Part shown: positions 7,340 through 13,458 of the stretch, in pieces
How positions within the stretch are numbered: position 1 is the first letter of the stretch
Layout of the letters: every line of letters begins with the position of its first letter
Source: JAIRQX01 sp031556255
Lineage (GTDB): Bacteria; Chrysiogenota; Deferribacteres; Deferribacterales; JAISNW01
DNA length: 13,458 nt
Assembly (NCBI GenBank): GCA_031556255.1
Contig: JAVBTI010000028.1
Location: 1-13,458 of the forward strand
Direction: 5' to 3'
Made by a program: the position numbers and the translations under genes
The notes under the pieces: model-generated
What the model saw: only the letters and a program-made list of their open reading frames with translations
Told to the model about the DNA's origin: nothing
The model's database searches: none

Positions 7340-8296
7340 ATGTTTGCTAAAAAATTTATCCCCTTTTTCACTTTTCTTTTAATTTACGCTTCCGCCTTTG
7401 CCGCCGATCCTCTTCCCTCCTGGAACGACACGCCCGTAAAACAGGCCATCATAGAGTATATGGAGCGGATCAACACAATCGGGGACGACTATATTCCAGT
7501 GCAGGAGCGGATCGCCACCTTCGACAACGATGGTACTCTCTGGGCGGAGCAGCCCGTGGTACAGCTCATGTATATGTCATATGCCGTGAAAAATATGGCA
7601 AAGGACAACGTCTCTCTGCTGAAAGACCCGGCGTACAAAGCCGTCGCGGACGGCGACCTGAATGCCATCATGGCCGACAGGGAAGGGGTTATGCGGGTGA
7701 TTGCTGCGGTTTTCGCCGGTGTTTCGGCGGACAGCTTTGAAAAAGATGTAAAAGCATTTTTCGACACCGCCCGCTATCCCAAACCGGCCCTTGCGCTGTA
7801 CGGCATACGCTACCAGCCGCAGATGGAGCTTCTGGCCTATCTCCACAAGAACGGATTTAAGGTCTATATATGCTCCGGGGGCGATGTGGACTTTATGCGC
7901 GTGATATCGCTTAAGTATTACGGCATCCCTGAGGAACATGTGATAGGGGCCAGGATGAAAACGGAGTTCGATCCTGTTTCCAATAAGATTATGCGCAAGG
8001 CACAGTTTCTCACCAGTAACGACGAGTCGGAAAAGGCTGTGAATATAGAGGCGGAGATAGGGCGGCCGCCGGTATTTGCCGTGGGCAACGTTCGCAGCGG
8101 CGGCGACATTTATATGCTGCGCTACAGCCAGTCAAGCAAATACCCCAACATGCAGATCATGGTAGACCATGATGACGCTGAACGGGAGTTTGCCTATACA
8201 GATAACGTGTCCCTGCCGTGGGCGTCAAAATACGGCTTCCGGGTGGTCAGCATGAAGAAGGACTGGAAGAGGATATTTACCGGAGAGACAAAGTAA
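7340..8296 (+). CDS. Periplasmic HAD-superfamily phosphatase-like hydrolase
   Basis: This 318-residue protein carries a signal peptide (KK, then a hydrophobic run, cleavage likely after AFA at residue 21) and a HAD fold. Motif I is FDNDGTLW, with nucleophile Asp62 and acid/base Asp64. A helical cap covers about 70-160. Motif II is CSGGD with Ser179. Motif IV is GNVRSGGD with Asp256, a variant of the usual GNSDGD that I believe is normal for this subfamily. The conserved tail contains VDHDDAEREFAYT and VSMKKDWKRIF. It should act as a secreted phosphatase; the substrate is unknown. ATG 7340 is chosen over GTG 7334 because AGAGGTG lies correctly 5' of the ATG and would overlap the GTG. It stands alone, divergent from the TMEM43 gene, with nothing clear in the 267-nt gap. 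Confidence 0.87.
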   Translation: MFAKKFIPFFTFLLIYASAFAADPLPSWNDTPVKQAIIEYMERINTIGDDYIPVQERIATFDNDGTLWAEQPVVQLMYMSYAVKNMAKDNVSLLKDPAYKAVADGDLNAIMADREGVMRVIAAVFAGVSADSFEKDVKAFFDTARYPKPALALYGIRYQPQMELLAYLHKNGFKVYICSGGDVDFMRVISLKYYGIPEEHVIGARMKTEFDPVSNKIMRKAQFLTSNDESEKAVNIEAEIGRPPVFAVGNVRSGGDIYMLRYSQSSKYPNMQIMVDHDDAEREFAYTDNVSLPWASKYGFRVVSMKKDWKRIFTGETK

Positions 8297-8386
8297 CCGT
8301 TATCAGCTTTACCAAAGCAATTTAAATGGCGCAGCCGGGGGCTTGTTCCGTGCGCAAAAATATCCTGTGGTTTAGAGCATGGTTAA

Positions 8387-8593
8387 GAATGCCCCCAATT
8401 TAATAAGATTGCTCAGGCGATTGAAGAGCATATCAAGGACAATGCCGTGCCTGCCGCCGCAAATCTGCCGGGCACGCGAAAGCTTGCGAAACAGTTCAAT
8501 ACCGGCAATTACACGATATATATAGCTCTTGAAGATTTGAAGTACAGCGGTATTCTTGAATCAAGGCCGCAATCCGGCTTTTATGTCTCGGCA
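8387..8593 (+). pseudogene. Remnant of a GntR/MocR-type transcription regulator (winged-helix part only)
   Basis: The frame starting just after a TAA at 8384-8386 reads NKIAQAIEEHIKDNA, LPGTRKLAKQF, TIYIALEDLKYSG and ILESRPQSGFYVSA. This is the GntR-family winged helix as found at the N-terminus of MocR/YdcR regulators. No usable start codon lies before the first helix; the first is GTG 8447, inside the domain. After residue A at 8593 the similarity stops, and the frame runs through hairpins and repeat sequence to 8758. The roughly 300-residue aminotransferase-like domain expected of MocR proteins is absent. It is therefore most likely a decayed fragment and not a working repressor. Confidence 0.7.
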
Positions 8594-8629
8594 GGCGGCG
8601 GTGATGTGCTCTTTCCGTATATCTCCGGC

Positions 8630-8649
8630 AACCCTCCTTCGGGAGGGTT
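8630..8649. other. Perfect hairpin with a TTCG tetraloop
   Basis: AACCCTCC (8630-8637) pairs fully with GGAGGGTT (8642-8649) around TTCG, an extra-stable C(UUCG)G loop in RNA. No T-run follows on either strand, so termination is uncertain. It may be a processing or 3'-end stabilising hairpin near the pckA terminator. Confidence 0.55.
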
Positions 8650-8661
8650 GTGTATATTATC

Positions 8662-8684
8662 AAAAAAGGGAGGCCGCGCCTCCC
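8662..8684 (-). terminator. Rho-independent terminator of pckA
   Basis: On the minus strand a perfect 7-bp stem GGGAGGC / GCCTCCC with a 3-nt loop (8684-8668) is followed at once by six T residues (8667-8662). It lies about 165 nt beyond the pckA stop codon, after the repeat block. Confidence 0.8.
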
Positions 8685-8710
8685 TCATACTGCCGATAAA
8701 GTACCTTTTT

Positions 8711-8831
8711 CGTCATTGCGGCCCCGGCTCCCCGGATCGGTGTCCGGGGCAGGCTTAGTCCGGGGTGGCAGACCCGTAATCCAGGAAAACATTATCTATC
8801 CTGGATTCCAGCTCTGATGCCGGAATGACGG
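8711..8831. repeat. Dispersed palindromic repeat, copy B (two inverted units)
   Basis: Two units stand head to head. Unit 1 (8711-8786) begins CGTCATTGCGG, contains CCCCGG / CCGGGG (8730-8749) and ends AATCCAGGA (8778-8786). Unit 2 (8791-8831) begins ATTATCTATCCTGGATT and ends GGAATGACGG, with ATTCC (8805-8809) / GGAAT (8822-8826) arms. AATCCAGGA and TCCTGGATT form a 9-bp inverted repeat across a 12-nt gap. Unit 2 closely matches copy A at 1228-1268. Confidence 0.75.
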
Positions 8832-8849
8832 AAGAGTATATAAAACATT

Positions 8850-10442
8850 TTACAGCTTAGGCCCGCCCTTGGCAACTTCCTGAGCTGCGGCGGAATCGCC
8901 GTACTGTTTGAAGTTTTCCACGAATTTTTTGGCGAGTTCTTTAAGTTTCACGTCATATTCGGCCTTGCTTGCCCACCCTTTGACCGGGTCGAGCATTTCT
9001 GACGGCACGCCGGGGATCTGCTTCGGTATGTCGAAGCCAAATACAGGGTCTTTATCGTAGCCGCCCGCCTCCACTGCGCCGTCCAGTATCGCTTTGATAA
9101 TGGCGCGGGTATGTTTGATGGAGTAGCGTTTGCCCACTCCGTACGGGCCGCCGGTGAGGCCGGTGTTTACGAGATAAGCGGTGGCGCCGTGTTTCTTGAT
9201 CTTGTCGCCCAGAAGTTTTGCGTAAACGAAGGGCGAATGAACCATGAACGGCCCGCCGAAGCATGTGGAGAAAGTTGCCTGCGGCTCTTTGACCCCTTTC
9301 TCCGTGCCCGCTACCCTTGCGGTGTAGCCGGATACGAAGTGAAACATGGCCTGTTCAAGATTCAGCTTGGACACGGGGGGCAGAACGCCGAACGCGTCAT
9401 ATGTCAGGAATATCACATTTTTCGGATGGTCGCCCATGTTGAGCTCGGAGATCATGGGCAGGAATGTCAGCGGGTAGGATACGCGGGTATTTTCTGTGAT
9501 CTTGTCATTAAAAAGATCCAGCGAACGCGTGCCTTCGAACATGGGGATGTTCTCAAGTATAGTGCCGAAACGCTTTGTTGTGGCATAAACTTCCGGCTCA
9601 GCCTCTGCGGACAGATTGATGGCTTTAGCGTAGCAGCCACCTTCCACGTTGAAGATCCCTTTATCGTCCCAGCCGTGCTCGTCGTCGCCGATGAGGTAGC
9701 GCTCGGGGTCGGTGGACAGCGTTGTTTTCCCCGTGCCTGACAGGCCGAAGAAGAGCGCTGTGTCGCCTTTTTTACCGATATTGGCGGAGCAGTGCATGCT
9801 CATAATACCCTTTTTGGGCAGAACGTAGTTCATGACGGTGAAGATAGACTTTTTGATCTCGCCCGCGTAGCTTGTGCCGCCGATGATAACGAGTTTTTTG
9901 CCGAAATGCACCAGTATGAAGGTGCCGGAGTTTGTGCCGTCCAGTTCGGGCACGGCGGACAGGCCGGAAACGTCTATAACGGTGAAGTCAGCTTTGAAGC
10001 CTTCCAGCTTGCTTTTGTCCGGCTCCGCGATGAACATGTTTTTGGCGAAAATGCTGTGCCATGCGTATTCGGTGATGATTCGCACCTTTATGCGGCAGTC
10101 GGGGTTCGCGCCGGCGTAGCACTCCTGCACGAATATGTTGCGTCCCTGCATATAAGCAGTGACTTTTGCATACATGCGGTTGAAATTCTCCTCGGAGATG
10201 GGCCTGTTATGCTTGCCCCAGTCGACGTCCTTCTCGGAGGACGGTTCTTTTACCACAAATTTGTCGTTCGGGCTGCGGCCTGTGTGCACACCCGTGTATG
10301 CCACGAGGGGACCGCCGTCCACGATCTTGCCTTCGCCCTGTCTTACAGCGTGTTCATATAGCTCCGGCACGCCCAGATTCATATACGCGTTCTTGACGTT
10401 AACAATACCATACTCTTTCAGCATTACAGAACTGTCACCCAT
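8850..10442 (-). CDS. pckA: Phosphoenolpyruvate carboxykinase (ATP)
   Basis: This 530-residue enzyme interconverts oxaloacetate + ATP with PEP + CO2 + ADP, the gateway step of gluconeogenesis in the cytoplasm. The ATP-dependent class is shown by TGVHTGRSPNDKF (about 50-62), the P-loop GLSGTGKTTLS (233-243), the metal-binding LIGDDEHGWDDKGIFN (250-265), TEYAWHSIFAKNMF, and the C-terminal NTGLTGGPYGVGKR. The length is normal for the family. ATG 10442 is chosen because AAGGAG (10455-10450) lies 7 nt upstream; ATG 10448 is too close to that site, and the longer frame to 10493 would need to start inside the promoter. It has its own promoter and terminator, so it is probably a single-gene unit despite lying only 99 nt beyond fliP. 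Nothing looks truncated. Confidence 0.97.
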   Translation of the reverse strand: MGDSSVMLKEYGIVNVKNAYMNLGVPELYEHAVRQGEGKIVDGGPLVAYTGVHTGRSPNDKFVVKEPSSEKDVDWGKHNRPISEENFNRMYAKVTAYMQGRNIFVQECYAGANPDCRIKVRIITEYAWHSIFAKNMFIAEPDKSKLEGFKADFTVIDVSGLSAVPELDGTNSGTFILVHFGKKLVIIGGTSYAGEIKKSIFTVMNYVLPKKGIMSMHCSANIGKKGDTALFFGLSGTGKTTLSTDPERYLIGDDEHGWDDKGIFNVEGGCYAKAINLSAEAEPEVYATTKRFGTILENIPMFEGTRSLDLFNDKITENTRVSYPLTFLPMISELNMGDHPKNVIFLTYDAFGVLPPVSKLNLEQAMFHFVSGYTARVAGTEKGVKEPQATFSTCFGGPFMVHSPFVYAKLLGDKIKKHGATAYLVNTGLTGGPYGVGKRYSIKHTRAIIKAILDGAVEAGGYDKDPVFGFDIPKQIPGVPSEMLDPVKGWASKAEYDVKLKELAKKFVENFKQYGDSAAAQEVAKGGPKL

Positions 10443-10481
10443 AAGCATGCTCCTTATATTTACTATAATATTGGCTGATGA

Positions 10482-10510
10482 ATAGTAATTCATTATCGCA
10501 TTAAGGTCAA
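10482..10510 (-). promoter_or_regulatory. Probable sigma70-type promoter of pckA
   Basis: On the minus strand TTGACC (10510-10505) and TACTAT (10487-10482) are separated by 17 nt. A start near 10475 gives a leader of about 33 nt with AAGGAG. It lies downstream of the fliP stop codon, which would separate pckA expression from the flagellar genes. Confidence 0.55.
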
Positions 10511-10541
10511 TTCAAATAAGGAAAAATACTGTACGGCTTCA

Positions 10542-11327
10542 TCAGTAAAAATAGCTTTTCACCAGCGACGTAATCAGCAGCCCCCAGCCGTCGACCATTA
10601 TAAACAGCAGGATCTTGAACGGCACCGAGATCATCACCGGCGGCAGCATCATCATACCCATAGAAAGGAGCACACTCGCCACGACAAAGTCTATTATCAG
10701 AAAGGGCAGAAACAGCAGGAAGCCTATCTGGAAAGCAAGCTGCACCTCGCTTAACACAAACGATGCCACCAGCACATGATCCGGAATATCGTCTACCGTG
10801 CGTGGGCGCTCCGTGCGGGAGAGATCCAGGAACAGCATCAAATCTTTTTTCTGTGTATTAGCCAGCAGGAATTTGCGTATGGGCTGTTTGGCGTTTGCCA
10901 CCATATCAGTGAAGGTCATTTCGTTGTTGAAATAGGGGGCGAGCGCCTGTTGGTGCACCTGATTGGCTACAGGAGTCATTATGAAAAAGGTCAAAAGCAG
11001 TGCCATTCCGACGAGTATCTGGTTCGGCGGCATCTGCGCAGTACCCATAGCCGTGCGCAGGAAGTGAAACACTATAATAATGCGGGTGAATGAGGTCAGT
11101 ACCATCAGGATCGACGGGGCCAGGGTAAGGATGGTGAACAGTGCTATTATCTGGAGCGTGATTGCGACGTCCCGAGGGGTGTTGGCCGCCTCCACGCCGA
11201 AAGTCACCGTGGGTATGGGCAGCATGGGTGACTGCTGTGCGAATGCGTCACCGGTCATGGAAAAAACAGTAATTGCGGCGAGCAGTCCCAGGGGCAGTGC
11301 CCGGAGAGCTATTTTTTTCGCACTGAT
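10542..11327 (-). CDS. fliP: Flagellar type III export gate protein FliP
   Basis: FliP is a core subunit of the FliPQR export gate in the inner membrane at the base of the flagellum. Diagnostic segments are LTSFTRIIIVFHFLRTAMG, MPPNQILVGMALLLTFFIMTP, the extracytoplasmic loop with RKFLLANTQKKDL, and the C-terminal FVLSEVQLAFQIGFLLFLPF and SMGMMMLPPVMISVPFKILLF. The first ATG in frame (11258) has no Shine-Dalgarno site and would cut off most of a signal peptide. Reading upstream in frame gives SAKKIALRALPLGLLAAI, then a cleavage-like AFA-QQ. GGGGAG (11341-11336) lies 8 nt before an ATC codon at 11327. I therefore place the start at that rare AUC, giving 261 residues and a 19-nt overlap with fliO. 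If the ATC is an error for ATG, the conclusion is the same. fliQ does not follow; pckA does. Confidence 0.9.
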   Translation of the reverse strand: MSAKKIALRALPLGLLAAITVFSMTGDAFAQQSPMLPIPTVTFGVEAANTPRDVAITLQIIALFTILTLAPSILMVLTSFTRIIIVFHFLRTAMGTAQMPPNQILVGMALLLTFFIMTPVANQVHQQALAPYFNNEMTFTDMVANAKQPIRKFLLANTQKKDLMLFLDLSRTERPRTVDDIPDHVLVASFVLSEVQLAFQIGFLLFLPFLIIDFVVASVLLSMGMMMLPPVMISVPFKILLFIMVDGWGLLITSLVKSYFY

Positions 11328-12109
11328 GTGAGTTTCTCCCCGATCAGCTCAGACGAATCGTTCATGTCGGCTGCGATCTCGTTTTTTTTGCGGAAAAATT
11401 TCAGGTAGCTGCTGAAATCTTTGCGGCGTGAGAAGCCGGATTTTATGAGGTTTACATCGACAGGATCGGTGATTTTGTCCACCAGGCTGATGCCGCCGTC
11501 CGTGACACCCATGATATATATAACCTCGCCCAGTTCATAAAAAACCAGTGACTTTTTCAGCTCCAGATCTACTTTGCCGAGCATTCTGCCCGCGCCCGGG
11601 ATATCCGTCACCACGCTGTTTTTGAAGAACATCTTCATCACTGCATACGCTACAAGGATGATTGCGATGATCACCGCCAGCCCGAAAAACATGCGTATAT
11701 ATGCGCCGGCACCCGGCAGGGACGGCGCTGGAACGGAGGAGGACTGCGCCGCGGCGGGCGGCATGGGGAATTCTATGACGAGCGCTCTGGGCTCTTTTGT
11801 CACCATAGGTTCGACCGGATGCCCTTCAAAGTTGAAGAACAGCTTTTTTCGCGTGCCCTCCGACGTGAGCCAGGCGCTTTTAACGGGCCGGTCAAAAAAT
11901 TCCTGTTTGTCGTAAGCAATATCCTCTGTGGTTTCAAAGGTTACAATAATTTCTTTATCGTTTTTGAGAGCGTCGACGTTGGAATATCCTTTGTCAAAGG
12001 TCAGGGTGAATGTGAAACCGGTTGGCGATGTGTTGTCGGAAATAGTTGCTGCGTAAGGGGCTATAGCGAAGATGAAAATAAAAAACGGTACGAAAAACAA
12101 CCGGCGCAT
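11309..12109 (-). CDS. fliO: Flagellar biosynthesis protein FliO with AMIN-like N-terminal domain
   Basis: FliO assists assembly of the FliPQR export gate. The 266-residue product is about twice the usual FliO length. It has a signal peptide (1-21, ending PYAAT), a beta-rich periplasmic region (about 30-115; FTFTLTFDKGYSNVDAL, KEIIVTFETTEDIAYD, KKLFFNFEG, RALVIEFP) that resembles AMIN domains, and a Pro/Ala/Ser linker. A membrane segment follows (137-158, YIRMFFGLAVIIAIILVAYAV), then the cytoplasmic FliO domain (about 172-240; GKVDLELKKSLVFYELGEVIYIMGV). The ATG lies one base after the fliN stop (TGATATG), so translation is likely coupled. Position between fliN and fliP supports the name; the AMIN call is by eye and less sure. 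Confidence 0.83.
   Translation of the reverse strand: MRRLFFVPFFIFIFAIAPYAATISDNTSPTGFTFTLTFDKGYSNVDALKNDKEIIVTFETTEDIAYDKQEFFDRPVKSAWLTSEGTRKKLFFNFEGHPVEPMVTKEPRALVIEFPMPPAAAQSSSVPAPSLPGAGAYIRMFFGLAVIIAIILVAYAVMKMFFKNSVVTDIPGAGRMLGKVDLELKKSLVFYELGEVIYIMGVTDGGISLVDKITDPVDVNLIKSGFSRRKDFSSYLKFFRKKNEIAADMNDSSELIGEKLTSVRKK
11325..11341 (-). promoter_or_regulatory. fliP ribosome binding site and probable AUC start codon
   Basis: On the minus strand GGGGAG (11341-11336), 8 nt of spacer and ATC (11327-11325) form an otherwise ideal initiation site inside the end of fliO. No ATG, GTG or TTG is present in the fliP frame between here and the ATG at 11258. Confidence 0.55.
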
Positions 12110-12110
12110 A

Positions 12111-12395
12111 TCAGTCGTACAACCCGTCTTTATATTTTTCCACCAGCATTTCTTTGGTGAGGATCTCTGTGATGCGCAGAGCGAAACGTTCGTCCAGCAC
12201 CATTACTTCGCCGTAGGCCAGCGGTTTGCCGCTGACCAGAAAATCTACGGGCTCGCCAGAGGTTTTATTCAGCCTGATAATTGTGCCGTTCTCCCAGCGG
12301 AGCATCTCGCCGATGGTGACCTTTTTTCGTCCCAGTTCAACGCAGATGTTGAACAACACCTCACCATACATGTCCTTGATTTCTTCACGATCCAT
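12111..12395 (-). CDS. fliN: Flagellar motor switch protein FliN
   Basis: FliN forms the lower part of the cytoplasmic C-ring that sets the direction of rotation and docks export cargo. The 94-residue product is a single SpoA/SURF domain with a short N-terminal helix. The pattern VELGRKKVTIGEMLRWENG, IIRLNKTSGEPVDFLVSGKP, LAYGEVMVLDERFALRITEI is typical. The length matches short FliN proteins without the extra N-terminal region of FliY. GAGGA lies 6 nt before ATG 12395. It is coupled to fliO. fliM, usually its upstream neighbour and partner, is not between it and fliL here. Confidence 0.93.
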   Translation of the reverse strand: MDREEIKDMYGEVLFNICVELGRKKVTIGEMLRWENGTIIRLNKTSGEPVDFLVSGKPLAYGEVMVLDERFALRITEILTKEMLVEKYKDGLYD

Positions 12396-12456
12396 ACGTT
12401 TTCCTCATGCAATGCCCTCGAAGACGGGCGCTTGAGCGCTTTGAGTCGGCATGTTT

Positions 12457-12549
12457 TTGTCATTCCGGGCCTGACCCGGGATCCGGAATTGATTAATGGG
12501 GAAAATCCCTATTATTTCATTCCGGGTTGCGGCTCAGGGCCGCAATGAG
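12457..12549. repeat. Dispersed palindromic repeat, copy C (two units) between fliL and fliN
   Basis: One unit (12459-12490) reads GTCATTCCGGGCCTGACCCG and onward to GGATCC, with CCGGG / CCCGG arms around 5 nt. A second (about 12511-12549) contains TTGCGGC / GCCGCAA arms around 5 nt and ends GCAATGAGACG. The ATTCCGG / CCGnAATGA arms match those of copies A and B. The block fills much of the 230-nt gap that splits the flagellar run; the rest of the gap shows no gene or clear terminator. Confidence 0.65.
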
Positions 12550-12625
12550 ACGCCCATGCCTTCCGTGAGGACGACGAGCAATGCGCCCATATAACGGTTT
12601 ATGCCTTTGCGGTTCCTTATAATCG

Positions 12626-13162
12626 CTATTGTACGACGAACTCGGTAATATATATATCGGCAATCCTTCCCCCGCTCATAATAGTGTTGAGTCTGCGGAG
12701 AATTTCCTGTTTCATAGCCACTTTGCCTTGCGTTGTGCTTATTTCGTCATACGTTTTAGATGAAAGTACCGATATTATTATGTCTTTGATCTTGGGTTCC
12801 TTGGCGGTGACTTCAGCCGGGAAGTTTTTTTCCTTGCTCAGCTCTAAGGAAAGTGTAATCTTAAGGTACCGATTGCCGCCGGGGTCTGCAAGATTCACCA
12901 GGAAAGGAGGATAAGCCTGGATCGGGCCAGGTTCCGCCGTGGGCGCGCGTGCCGTCGGTTGAGCGGCCGCCCCGTTTTGATCCATTGAGGTCGCCGGCGC
13001 CGGCTGTGGTGCGGCGGCTGGTTTATTAAGAACAAGGAAATAGAAAATGCCTCCGCCTATAATTACAATTAACAGCAATATAATCACGATCAGAAGCAGT
13101 CCTTTCCCGCCACCTTTCTTCTGCGGCTTTTCCGAATCTTTCTCTTCAGCTTCTTTGGCCAT
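12626..13162 (-). CDS. fliL: Flagellar basal body-associated protein FliL
   Basis: FliL sits at the stator/basal body interface in the inner membrane and supports stator function. The 178-residue product has a charged cytoplasmic N-terminus (EEKDSEKPQKK), one membrane segment (about 21-44, rich in Ile/Leu), and a long Pro/Ala linker (48-80). The periplasmic FliL domain follows: YPPFLVNLADPGGNRYLKIT, KIKDIIISVLSSKTYDEIST, and the typical ending ADIYITEFVVQ. GGAG precedes ATG 13162. It appears to begin a transcription unit with its own promoter; whether transcription continues across the 230-nt gap into fliN is unclear. The name is well supported by pattern and neighbours. Confidence 0.93.
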   Translation of the reverse strand: MAKEAEEKDSEKPQKKGGGKGLLLIVIILLLIVIIGGGIFYFLVLNKPAAAPQPAPATSMDQNGAAAQPTARAPTAEPGPIQAYPPFLVNLADPGGNRYLKITLSLELSKEKNFPAEVTAKEPKIKDIIISVLSSKTYDEISTTQGKVAMKQEILRRLNTIMSGGRIADIYITEFVVQ

Positions 13163-13184
13163 TCGTATCTCCTATTTTACACAG

Positions 13185-13213
13185 ATAGTAATGAATATAT
13201 ATTGAAAAATCAA
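13185..13213 (-). promoter_or_regulatory. Probable promoter of fliL
   Basis: On the minus strand TTGATT (13213-13208) and TACTAT (13190-13185) are 17 nt apart, giving a short leader with GGAG before ATG 13162. The -10 hexamer is the same as that proposed for pckA. Sigma28- or sigma54-type flagellar promoter elements are not evident. Confidence 0.5.
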
Positions 13214-13272
13214 GTCAACATTTAACAATTATGGGCGGCTTTGCATGGATGTGGATATTTTTTCCCACCTGT

Positions 13273-13323
13273 AAAAAAGGGAAGCCGCTGCAACCGCATC
13301 CGGCCCAGATGCAGTGCAGCGGC
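13273..13323 (-). terminator. Terminator of a minus-strand transcript entering from the right
   Basis: GCCGCTGC (13284-13291) pairs with GCAGCGGC (13316-13323), with an inner 5-bp stem GCATC / GATGC (13296-13312). On the minus strand it is followed after 5 nt by six T residues (13278-13273). The gene it serves lies right of the window. A frame ending MIHKEKW-stop at 13430 could be its last codons, but that is too short to call. Confidence 0.6.
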
Positions 13324-13458
13324 AACAAGGTGTCGGCATCCTGCCAACTGATTTGAATCCCTTCCACAGATGTGGTTGTTCCACTGTCTGCAAATAATTG
13401 TTAAGCAATATTTATGCCAAAGAAAACGTTTACCACTTTTCTTTATGGATCATTTCAG

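Noticed and set aside
8447..8758. Intact 103-residue regulator from GTG 8447
   Set aside because: It would start within the winged helix and end in hairpin and repeat sequence, so a remnant is more likely.
9111..10361. Long plus-strand open frames of about 200 codons
   Set aside because: They are antisense shadows of pckA; such frames are common opposite well-conserved GC-biased genes.
10443..10493. Longer pckA start at 10493
   Set aside because: The extra 17 codons overlap the -10 region, have no ribosome binding site and do not resemble PEPCK N-termini.
1..13458. CRISPR array, tRNA or rRNA genes, insertion sequence, phage genes
   Set aside because: No regularly spaced direct repeats, cloverleaf-like sequence, transposase motif or phage protein was recognised on either strand.

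Overview
The window looks like part of the chromosome of a flagellated, diderm (Gram-negative-type) bacterium. The evidence is a run of flagellar export and switch genes (fliL, fliN, fliO, fliP), an OmpA-type peptidoglycan-binding protein, periplasmic proteins with cleavable signal peptides, and a branched-chain amino acid (Liv) ABC transporter ATPase. The ATP-type PEP carboxykinase and the overall gene style would fit an anaerobic or respiratory lineage such as Deferribacterota or a delta-proteobacterium-like group. That placement is a guess; no rRNA or other taxonomic marker is present.

Layout from left to right. (1) 1-1316, plus strand: the 3' part of livF, then a CBS-CBS-ACT (AcuB-like) protein 20 nt downstream, a short palindromic repeat and a rho-independent terminator. 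(2) 1317-2285: a gene-poor stretch around a YjbR/MmcQ-family gene, with a hairpin-rich gap. (3) 2286-5750, minus strand: a compact four-gene operon with a good sigma70-like promoter. It encodes a small coiled-coil protein, a one-pass membrane protein with a cytoplasmic roadblock/longin-like region and a periplasmic OmpA domain, a Ras/Rab-like small GTPase, and a soluble diguanylate cyclase with an N-terminal sensor domain. (4) 5921-7072, minus strand: a TMEM43 (LUMA)-family membrane protein gene interrupted by one in-frame TAA. (5) 7340-8296, plus strand: a periplasmic HAD phosphatase, followed by the wing-helix stub of a dead GntR/MocR regulator. (6) 8662-10510, minus strand: pckA with its own promoter, a 3' repeat block and a terminator. 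(7) 10542-13213, minus strand: fliL, a repeat-bearing gap, then tightly packed fliN-fliO-fliP. A terminator-like hairpin at 13273-13323 ends a transcript from beyond the right edge.

The most unusual part is the operon in (3). Its gene content suggests a trans-envelope switch: a GTPase acting on, or controlled by, a membrane protein that grips peptidoglycan, with c-di-GMP synthesis as an output. Other points worth checking are a probable AUC start codon for fliP (the only way to recover its signal peptide), the single nonsense codon in the TMEM43 homologue, and a family of palindromic repeats at three intergenic sites, two of them between a stop codon and its terminator. All assignments come from reading the translated sequence and from memory of the families; no database search was run.
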